Part shown: in pieces, positions 1 through 5,219 of the stretch
Layout of the letters: every line of letters starts with the position of its first letter
Position numbering within the stretch: position 1 is the first letter of the stretch
Assembly (NCBI GenBank): GCA_007136055.1
Contig: SLHT01000198.1
Span: forward strand, 1 to 7,588
Origin: Syntrophomonadaceae bacterium
GTDB lineage: Bacteria; Bacillota; Dethiobacteria; DTU022
Length of the DNA stretch: 7,588 nt
Direction: 5' to 3'
Made by a program: the position numbers and the translations under genes
Notes under the pieces: model-generated
Database searches by the model: none
Seen by the model: the letters and a program-made list of their open reading frames with translations, nothing else
What the model was told of the DNA's origin: nothing

Positions 1-394
1 AGAACCAGGACAACCAAAAAAGATGGTTTAGTCGGCTATGACTATCGTAAATTCAAGGCTTGTCAGGTTTGTAAAGAAAAAACCCGCTGCAGCAGCAGTG
101 AAAAAGGTACAGTATTTATCGCAGCAAAGATCAAGTTTTTTAGATCAAATTGATTTAAGAAGCAAAAAAGATTATGCTATCTACAAGAAGAGGCAAATGA
201 TTGTCGAGCATCTTTTTGGAACGATCAAGCGCTGGTGGGACGGCGGCTACTTCCTAACTAGAGGGATCGAAAAAGTTTCAACTGAAACGGCCCTTACCTA
301 CACGGCTTACAACTTCAAAAGGGTTGTTAATATCCTCGGAGTTGAGGAAATGGTTAAAAGGTTACAGGAAAGAGGAAAACCGGTGTTAGTATAG
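1..394 (+). pseudogene. IS1182-like DDE transposase, 3' part, frameshifted
   Basis: This is the C-terminal part of an insertion-sequence transposase; its 5' end lies outside the window. Read from base 1, frame 1 gives GYDYRKFKACQVCKEKTRC, with the C-x2-C-x5-C cluster (codons at 61, 70 and 88) that I associate with IS1182-type transposases, but it stops at TGA 151-153. Frame 2 then carries the conserved C-terminus: IVEHLFGTIKRWW, with the likely third catalytic acid (Glu, codon 206-208) in an E-x6-K arrangement, then GYFLTRGIEKVS and YNFKRVVNILGV, ending at TAG 392-394. Removing one T from the six-T run at 136-141 joins the frames into a continuous AAKIKFLDQIDLRS. The break is therefore a single-base insertion, a sequencing error, or less likely a programmed shift. 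An ATG-initiated reading from base 38 is an artefact: its first 33 or so residues are out of frame with the family. The family call rests on remembered motifs. Confidence 0.8.
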
Positions 395-512
395 ACACCG
401 GCTTATCCTGAAGAATGCCAGATTGTTTAAAATAAGGGCTATTTCAGGGATATAGTGCTGGTAAGCACGGTTATGGCCAACATTTATCGCACAGTCTGAC
501 GTCCCTCTGTGC
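1..512 (+). mobile_element. Partial insertion sequence, right end unresolved
   Basis: The transposase remnant implies that an insertion sequence occupies the left edge of the window. Its right terminus should lie in the non-coding stretch after base 394. The only end-like structure I see is an inverted pair, GCACAG at 489-494 and CTGTGC at 507-512, with a 12-base spacer containing TCTGACGTCC. The left end and target duplication are outside the window, so the true boundary cannot be confirmed and the end given here is only an upper guess. Confidence 0.35.
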
Positions 513-515
513 TCC

Positions 516-544
516 TTGAACAGGGTTAAAATAAATGGTACAAT
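516..544 (+). promoter_or_regulatory. Probable sigma-A promoter for the sigma-54 activator gene
   Basis: TTGAAC at 516-521 and TACAAT at 539-544 are separated by exactly 17 bases of A-rich sequence. The -35 matches TTGACA at 4 of 6 positions and the -10 matches TATAAT at 5 of 6. Transcription would start near 551, about 34 bases before the GTG start of the regulator. Its position just past the transposase remnant leaves open whether it is native or came with the element. Confidence 0.6.
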
Positions 545-568
545 TTTATCACGTTAAGCAACAACACT

Positions 569-576
569 GAGGGGGG
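569..576 (+). promoter_or_regulatory. Ribosome binding site deciding the GTG start at 585
   Basis: GAGGGGGG lies 8 bases before GTG 585. The nearer ATG at 578 is followed at once by TAA and cannot start a protein. The GTG start also gives a complete first CBS strand (MRLKDIMTT), which an ATG start at residue 7 would cut off. Confidence 0.7.
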
Positions 577-584
577 CATGTAAT

Positions 585-2711
585 GTGAGATTGAAGGACA
601 TTATGACCACCAGCTATGCAGTATTACGCTCTCAAGACAGCATTCGCAAGGCCGTTGCCCTTCTCCGGGCTACCCGGTTGGACGGAATACCTGTCCTGGA
701 AGAAGACGAAAAACTGATCGGGGTTTTTTCACGCTCTAACCTTTACGATTTGCTTCTTAAAGGAATTGATTTAGACAAAACCATCAACCCTTATATTACA
801 CGAACTCCTGTAGTGGCTGATATGGATATGCCTTATGGAAAGGTTAGCGAAATGGTTAAAAAAAGCCCTGTGGGAATGGGAGTCGTAGTAGGTGAAGATT
901 ACGAAGTAGTCGGGCTTCTGACCAAGGCAGATATGATCATGGCCCTTTTTAAACGTGAACAGATTTTAAACACTGAACTAAGAGCAATGTATGATACCAT
1001 GCACAGTGGTGTCGTGTCGGTAAATCATAACGGGCTGATATCTTTCACCAACCGTGCAGCAGAAGAGATGTTACATCTTTGTGCTGACGCTCTTCTCGGG
1101 CAGCCTGTGGAAAAAGCCCTGCCCTTTCTTGATTTTGCTCCCTCACTTAAACATTCCCAGATTATTAAGGGGCGACGCTGTTTTATTAACGGGAAAACCT
1201 TAATCGTAAATTATATCCCTCTGGATGAGCATGAAAACCTTTCCGGCTGCATGGCCGTATTCCAGGATATTACAGACTTTGAACAGGTAGCGCAGGAACT
1301 GGAAAGCGTAAAAAGCTTAAACCGAACCCTCGATACGGTTTTACAGATAGCATATGATGGCGTTGTCGTTGTGGATCGCGACGGGAAAATAACCCTGGTA
1401 AATGATACATTTTCCCGTTTTTTTAATCGAGCCCGCCACGAACTGTTGGGACGGGATATCCAGGAAATAGTTGAAAACAGCCGCCTGCACATTGTGGCCC
1501 GGACTGGTGTAGCAGAACTAAATGATATTCAGGCAATCCGGGGCAGGAGCTATGTGGTATCGCGCCTGCCAATTATAAAGGAGAATCAGGTGATTGGTGC
1601 CGTTGGCAAACTTTCCCTGGGCCAACCGGAAGAATTAAAACAGCTGGCTGAACGCCTGGAATCCATGGGAAGCCAGCTTAGCTATTACCGAAACGAGTTG
1701 GATAAGATGCGGAAAAAGCCGTCATTATGCCGTTTTGAAGAGATTATTGCAGTAAGTTCCCAGATGCAAGAGATACAGGATGAGGCCAGGCAGGCAGCAA
1801 GAGGCCGCTCAAGCATATTGCTGCTGGGAGAAAGCGGTACAGGCAAGGACCTGCTGGCACAGGCCATCCACATGGAAAGTTCCCGGCGAAATATGCCGTT
1901 TTTAAAAATTAACTGTGCAGCAATTCCTGAGTCTCTCCTGGAGTCCGAACTATTCGGTTATGCTCCTGGTGCCTTTACCGGTGCCCACAAAAAAGGCAAA
2001 CTGGGACGTTTCGAGATGGCAAACGAGGGGACCATATTATTAGATGAAATCGGGGATATGCCACTACCTCTGCAGGTCAAACTATTAAGGGTCCTTGAAG
2101 AAATGGCTTTTGAACCCATTGGTGCTACGAACACAGTAAATGTCGATGTTCGGATTCTGGCAGCAACTAACCAGGACCTGAACGAGCTTATTAAAGATGG
2201 GCGTTTCCGGGAAGATCTTTACTATCGTCTCCAGGTTATCCCCATCCGGGTGCTTCCCCTGAGGCAGCGCAAAGAAGACATTTTACCACTTGCCTATCAC
2301 TTTCTGGACAAGTATCGACTAGTCTTTGGCCAGAAATTCCTGGATTTTTCTGAACGGGCACTTATTTTGCTTGAAAATTATTACTGGCCGGGCAACGTCA
2401 GGGAATTGGAGAATGTGGTGGAACGGGCCGTAAACTTTGCCAATGAAGGTCTTATAGAGGAAAAACATTTGCCTTCGGCTGTTCAACAATTTTTTGGTTC
2501 AACACCTATTAAACAGGATTCAGTTTATAATTTGGGGCCTGAATATTACCGGCAGCGGGTAAGCGAAGCAGAAAATCAGGCTGTTAAAACTGCCGTACAA
2601 GCAACCGGAGGTAACAAAAAAAAGGCGGCAGAACTGCTGGGAATTAGCCGTTCATGGCTCTATATTAAATTAAAAGAAATGGAAGCAAGTTCAGGCGGGA
2701 CTGAACTGTAA
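585..2711 (+). CDS. Sigma-54-dependent transcriptional activator (CBS-CBS-PAS-PAS-AAA+-Fis HTH)
   Basis: This cytoplasmic enhancer-binding protein of 708 residues remodels RNA polymerase carrying sigma-54 by ATP hydrolysis. Residues 1-125 form a CBS pair (LKDIMTTSYAV, then a second repeat ending VVGLLTKADMIMAL); CBS pairs usually bind adenine nucleotides or related ligands. Residues about 128-235 and 245-345 look like two PAS sensor domains (SGVVSVNHNGLISFTNRAA; DGVVVVDRDGKITLVNDTF), followed by a probable coiled-coil linker at 347-378. The AAA+ domain (about 384-635) is intact: Walker A GESGTGK 415-421, sigma-54 contact loop GAFTGA 462-467, Walker B ILLDE 484-488, likely arginine fingers R542 and R548, and WPGNVRE 601-607. 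A Fis-type helix-turn-helix closes the protein (about 673-697, NKKKAAELLGISRSWLYIKL). There is no receiver domain, so a phosphorelay input is unlikely; the signal is probably a metabolite. A sigma-54 promoter in the next intergenic region makes the downstream acyl-CoA genes its likely target. The class is certain; the ligand is unknown. Confidence 0.95.
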   Translation: MRLKDIMTTSYAVLRSQDSIRKAVALLRATRLDGIPVLEEDEKLIGVFSRSNLYDLLLKGIDLDKTINPYITRTPVVADMDMPYGKVSEMVKKSPVGMGVVVGEDYEVVGLLTKADMIMALFKREQILNTELRAMYDTMHSGVVSVNHNGLISFTNRAAEEMLHLCADALLGQPVEKALPFLDFAPSLKHSQIIKGRRCFINGKTLIVNYIPLDEHENLSGCMAVFQDITDFEQVAQELESVKSLNRTLDTVLQIAYDGVVVVDRDGKITLVNDTFSRFFNRARHELLGRDIQEIVENSRLHIVARTGVAELNDIQAIRGRSYVVSRLPIIKENQVIGAVGKLSLGQPEELKQLAERLESMGSQLSYYRNELDKMRKKPSLCRFEEIIAVSSQMQEIQDEARQAARGRSSILLLGESGTGKDLLAQAIHMESSRRNMPFLKINCAAIPESLLESELFGYAPGAFTGAHKKGKLGRFEMANEGTILLDEIGDMPLPLQVKLLRVLEEMAFEPIGATNTVNVDVRILAATNQDLNELIKDGRFREDLYYRLQVIPIRVLPLRQRKEDILPLAYHFLDKYRLVFGQKFLDFSERALILLENYYWPGNVRELENVVERAVNFANEGLIEEKHLPSAVQQFFGSTPIKQDSVYNLGPEYYRQRVSEAENQAVKTAVQATGGNKKKAAELLGISRSWLYIKLKEMEASSGGTEL

Positions 2712-2780
2712 ATCATACAGGACATAAAGGCGATTTTTGCAGAGATACCACCTCCTTATGTGTAAACCTTAGTAGACACC

Positions 2781-2816
2781 AAAAAAAAGTGTACATTCAA
2801 ATGTACACTTTTTTTT
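2781..2816 (+). terminator. Rho-independent terminator after the activator gene
   Basis: A perfect 16-base inverted repeat (arms 2781-2796 and 2801-2816) encloses the loop TCAA. The core is GTGTACAT/ATGTACAC, flanked by eight A on the left and eight T on the right, so it could end transcription in either direction. It lies 70 bases past the TAA of the regulator. The core is short and not GC-rich, so termination may be partial, and the GTGTACAT palindrome could also bind a protein. Confidence 0.75.
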
Positions 2817-2841
2817 GTTATAAAGATGTTACCGCTGAAAC

Positions 2842-2878
2842 CTGTCAGGCAAAATGTTATGAAGCAATCGCCCGACAG
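2842..2878. repeat. Spaced inverted repeat, candidate enhancer (activator binding) site
   Basis: CTGTCAGGC (2842-2850) and GCCCGACAG (2870-2878) are inverted copies with one mismatch and a 19-base spacer. The left arm sits within a small palindrome, CCTG-T-CAGG (2841-2849). The site lies about 145-180 bases before the -24/-12 promoter, within the usual range for upstream activator sequences of sigma-54 systems. Binding by the adjacent activator is inference. Confidence 0.35.
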
Positions 2879-2928
2879 AAAATAATTGCAGCCGCAAATA
2901 TAATTACTATATTACTACTTCCACACTT

Positions 2929-2959
2929 TTTCGGGTTTGCGGTACTTTCGGGTTGCCGG
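2929..2959. repeat. Tandem direct repeats TTTCGGGTT, candidate operator or enhancer
   Basis: TTTCGGGTT occurs at 2929-2937 and again at 2946-2954, offset by 17 bases. The similarity continues on the 3' side (TTTCGGGTTTGCGG versus TTTCGGGTTGCCGG). The pair lies 60-90 bases before the -24 element. It could be half of an activator site or a separate regulator's operator. Confidence 0.35.
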
Positions 2960-2961
2960 AA

Positions 2962-2989
2962 TTGACTGCCAGTTAAGTGAACGTATGCT
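2962..2989 (+). promoter_or_regulatory. Possible secondary sigma-A promoter
   Basis: TTGACT (2962-2967) and TATGCT (2984-2989) are 16 bases apart, with 5 of 6 and 4 of 6 matches to the sigma-A consensus. If used, it would give basal transcription of the acyl-CoA genes independent of the -24/-12 promoter. The -10 is weak and the site may be chance. Confidence 0.25.
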
Positions 2990-3020
2990 TTCCAGATATC
3001 CATCCTGGCTACCTTCTATA

Positions 3021-3036
3021 TGGCACAGTTTTTGCT
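3021..3036 (+). promoter_or_regulatory. Sigma-54 (-24/-12) promoter of the acyl-CoA operon
   Basis: TGGCACAGTTTTTGCT matches the consensus TGGCAC-N5-TTGCW. The invariant GG (3022-3023) and GC (3034-3035) are separated by the required 10 bases. Transcription would start near 3047, leaving an untranslated leader of about 48 bases before ATG 3095. Directly upstream is the gene of a sigma-54 activator with an intact GAFTGA loop, which strongly supports the call. Confidence 0.85.
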
Positions 3037-3094
3037 TGTAATTATTCGTTAAAGGGTTTTTTCTAATAGTGAGCACACATAGGAGGTCTGGAAA

Positions 3095-3952
3095 ATGGAA
3101 GTCAAAAAAATCGCAGTTTTGGGATCGGGTTTAATGGGGAACGGAATTGCCCAGGTAGCTGCCTTTTCCGGGTATGATGTTTGCATGATGGATATATCTG
3201 ATGAACTGGTAGAAAAAGGCTTGGCGCGGATTCAAAAAAGTCTGCAGCGTTTTGTGAAAGCAGAAAAGTTGTCCGGGGGAGATGCTGAAGCAGTCTTGAA
3301 CCGTATCTCAACGGCAACGAATCTGGCCGATACTGTAAAAGGAGCTCAACTGGTTATAGAGGCCATACCGGAAAACCTGGAATTAAAGAAAAAAGTGTTT
3401 GCCGAACTTGATGAACTGTGCGACACCGATGCAATTTTATCCAGCAATACTTCGGAACTTAGCATTACGAACATTGCTTCGGCAACAAAAAGACCAGACA
3501 AGGTAATCGGTATGCACTGGTTCAACCCAGCACCAATGATGAAGTTGATCGAAATTGTTGACGGAGTTGATACATCGGAGGAAACCATTGCTATCATTGA
3601 AGAAGTGTCACACAAAATGGGTAAAGAAACCGTGAGGGTAAAGGATGCCCAGGGTTTTGTGACCAGTCGGATCCTTGGAGCCCACATGATGGAATGCATG
3701 CGAGTCCTGGAAGAGGGGCTTGCTACAGCAGCGGATATTGATAAAGCTATCCGGCTGGGGCTTAACTACCCCATGGGCCCTTTTGAACTAGCAGACTACG
3801 TGGGACTGGATACCCTCCTGTTTGCCTCTGAGGGCCTCACCGAGGCTTTTGGAGACCGGTTCCGTGCTCCCCAGGTTTTAAGAAAGATAGTTGAGGCAGG
3901 GCACTTAGGCCGAAAGACCGGGCGTGGTTTTTACGACTATACAGAAAAATAA
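3095..3952 (+). CDS. hbd: 3-hydroxyacyl-CoA (3-hydroxybutyryl-CoA) dehydrogenase
   Basis: This NAD-dependent cytoplasmic enzyme interconverts 3-hydroxyacyl-CoA and 3-oxoacyl-CoA, the third step of beta-oxidation or its reverse in butyrate formation. Its 285 residues are typical of the stand-alone short-chain enzyme. The N-terminal Rossmann fold shows GSGLMG at 10-15 and Asp33 at the end of the second strand, which favours NAD over NADP. The active site retains Ser117 in SSNTS, His141 in HWFNP and Glu153, the probable catalytic His-Glu pair. At the position of the conserved Asn of the usual PGFVVNR motif it has Ser191 (QGFVTSR). The C-terminal domain contains LGLNYPMGPFELADYVGLD and ends in GRKTGRGFYDY, as in the family. 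The ATG start has AGGAGG 8 bases upstream. It is the first gene of the operon behind the -24/-12 promoter. C4 specificity is inferred from length and context. Confidence 0.93.
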   Translation: MEVKKIAVLGSGLMGNGIAQVAAFSGYDVCMMDISDELVEKGLARIQKSLQRFVKAEKLSGGDAEAVLNRISTATNLADTVKGAQLVIEAIPENLELKKKVFAELDELCDTDAILSSNTSELSITNIASATKRPDKVIGMHWFNPAPMMKLIEIVDGVDTSEETIAIIEEVSHKMGKETVRVKDAQGFVTSRILGAHMMECMRVLEEGLATAADIDKAIRLGLNYPMGPFELADYVGLDTLLFASEGLTEAFGDRFRAPQVLRKIVEAGHLGRKTGRGFYDYTEK

Positions 3953-4015
3953 ATATTCATATCTACGCTTAAAACCATTGCGATGCAATAATCCACGGCG
4001 CAGGAGGTTATTGAT

Positions 4016-5161
4016 ATGAATTTTAACATAACAGAAGAGCAGCTGGCCTTGATAGAGCTGGCGAAAAGTTTTGCGCAAAAGGAAATCCAGCCCCACATTG
4101 CTTCGTGGGAAGAAACGGAGAGCTTTCCACGTCATGTTTTTAATAAGACGGGTGAGTTAGGTTTTAACGGCATGTTGATTCCCGGGGATTATGGAGGAAG
4201 CGAACTGGGCCGCCTGACAACTGCCATGGTGCTGGAAGAGCTGGCCATCTGTGGCATGGCGATCTCCGGCTACCTGGCCGTGCATAACATGACTGCGAAT
4301 TGTGTGGCCACCTATGGAAGTGTAGAACTACGTCGGCGCTTTCTTCCTGAACTGGCCACCGGGGAAAAGCTGGCGGCTTTTGCCCTGACCGAAGCCAACG
4401 CCGGTTCAGATGCGGCCAACCTGGAATCTTCTGCTGAGAAAAAAGGAAATTATTATATCCTGAATGGGAATAAGATTTTTATTACCAGCGGAGGCGAAGC
4501 CGACGTTTACCTGGTTATGGCCAAGACGGATAAGTCCACAGGCGTAAAGGGAATCAGTGCTTTCCTGGTGGAAGAAGGTGCTCCCGGTCTCGAATTTGGG
4601 AAAAAGGAAAATAAAATGGGGTTCAACGCTTCCCCAACCCGGGAAGTTGTATTGAGCAATTGCGCCGTACCGGCTTCGAATCTGTTGGGACAAGAAGGGG
4701 ACGGCTTTAAGTATGCCATGCATGCCCTGGATGGAGGACGAATTAATACGGCTATTACTGCAGTGGGTCTGGCCCAGGGAGCGCTTAACGAAGCCGCTGC
4801 CTATGCCCGGCAGCGGGTGCAGTTTGGTCGTCCCATTGCCGCTTTCCAGGGAATCCAGTTTATGCTTGCCGATATGGCTATGGCTGTACAGCAGGCCCGG
4901 CTCATGGTCTATTACGCGGCATTTTTAATGGATGAAGGAAAGTCTGCTACGACGGAAGCGGCCATGGCCAAGTGTGCTGCCACGGATACTTCTATGAAAG
5001 TAACCACCGATGCGGTACAGATTTTCGGCGGCTATGGGTACACCAGAGATTATCCGGTAGAGCGCCTGATGCGAGAAGCAAAGCTTGGTCAGATTGTTGA
5101 AGGCACCAACCAGATCCAGCGACTGGTTGTCGCACGCGATCTGTTGGAGAAACAACCTTAA
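4016..5161 (+). CDS. Acyl-CoA dehydrogenase, short- or branched-chain type
   Basis: This FAD enzyme oxidises a saturated acyl-CoA to the trans-2-enoyl-CoA and normally passes electrons to electron-transfer flavoprotein. The 381 residues match the usual length, with all three domains. The N-terminal helical part runs to about 115. The FAD/substrate signature AFALTEANAGSDA is at 121-133, ITSGGEADVYLVMAK at 156-170, and the C-terminal helical domain carries RVQFGRPIAAFQ (267-278) and QIFGGYGYTRDYPVERLMRE (335-354). The catalytic base is Glu362 in IVEGTNQIQR, the position used by short-chain enzymes. The stretch DGGRIN (239-244) recalls isobutyryl-CoA dehydrogenases, so a branched substrate is possible; butyryl-CoA is equally plausible. 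AGGAGG (4002-4007) precedes ATG by 8 bases, and the gap from the upstream dehydrogenase gene is 63 bases, so co-transcription is likely. No etfAB genes are present here. Confidence 0.93.
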   Translation: MNFNITEEQLALIELAKSFAQKEIQPHIASWEETESFPRHVFNKTGELGFNGMLIPGDYGGSELGRLTTAMVLEELAICGMAISGYLAVHNMTANCVATYGSVELRRRFLPELATGEKLAAFALTEANAGSDAANLESSAEKKGNYYILNGNKIFITSGGEADVYLVMAKTDKSTGVKGISAFLVEEGAPGLEFGKKENKMGFNASPTREVVLSNCAVPASNLLGQEGDGFKYAMHALDGGRINTAITAVGLAQGALNEAAAYARQRVQFGRPIAAFQGIQFMLADMAMAVQQARLMVYYAAFLMDEGKSATTEAAMAKCAATDTSMKVTTDAVQIFGGYGYTRDYPVERLMREAKLGQIVEGTNQIQRLVVARDLLEKQP

Positions 5162-5205
5162 GAAACATACAAAAAGGTGTGTTTTGAGAATAACGGATCA
5201 AAGTC

Positions 5206-5212
5206 AAGGAGG
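5206..5212 (+). promoter_or_regulatory. Ribosome binding site deciding the thiolase start at 5220
   Basis: AAGGAGG lies 7 bases before ATG 5220. The same frame is open back to an ATG at 5085, but that would overlap the acyl-CoA dehydrogenase gene by 77 bases, lacks such a site and adds 45 residues before the conserved thiolase N-terminus VVIVAAARTPFGRF. Confidence 0.9.
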
Positions 5213-5219
5213 TTTCTAT

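Larger units (their letters stand above)
2712..3094. other. Regulatory intergenic region between activator and acyl-CoA operon
   Basis: No gene is visible on either strand in these 383 bases. In order it holds the hairpin terminator, a spaced inverted repeat (2842-2878), a pair of direct repeats (2929-2959), a possible sigma-A promoter (2962-2989), the -24/-12 promoter (3021-3036) and the ribosome binding site AGGAGG (3081-3086). This is the usual layout for a sigma-54 operon with an upstream enhancer. Confidence 0.7.

Noticed and set aside
38..160. ATG-initiated start of a 118-residue protein at base 38
   Set aside because: The first part of that frame is unrelated to transposases, while frame 1 over the same bases gives the conserved Cys-rich segment. 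It is a frameshifted continuation, not an independent gene.
2761..2820. Solo insertion-sequence end (GTAGACACC followed by an A tract) near the hairpin
   Set aside because: It faintly resembles ends of some IS elements and the bases after the transposase stop, but no partner end or target duplication is visible; a terminator explains it better.
5085..5219. N-terminal extension of the thiolase from ATG 5085
   Set aside because: It overlaps the acyl-CoA dehydrogenase gene by 77 bases, has no ribosome binding site and adds non-thiolase residues; ATG 5220 has AAGGAGG at the right distance.
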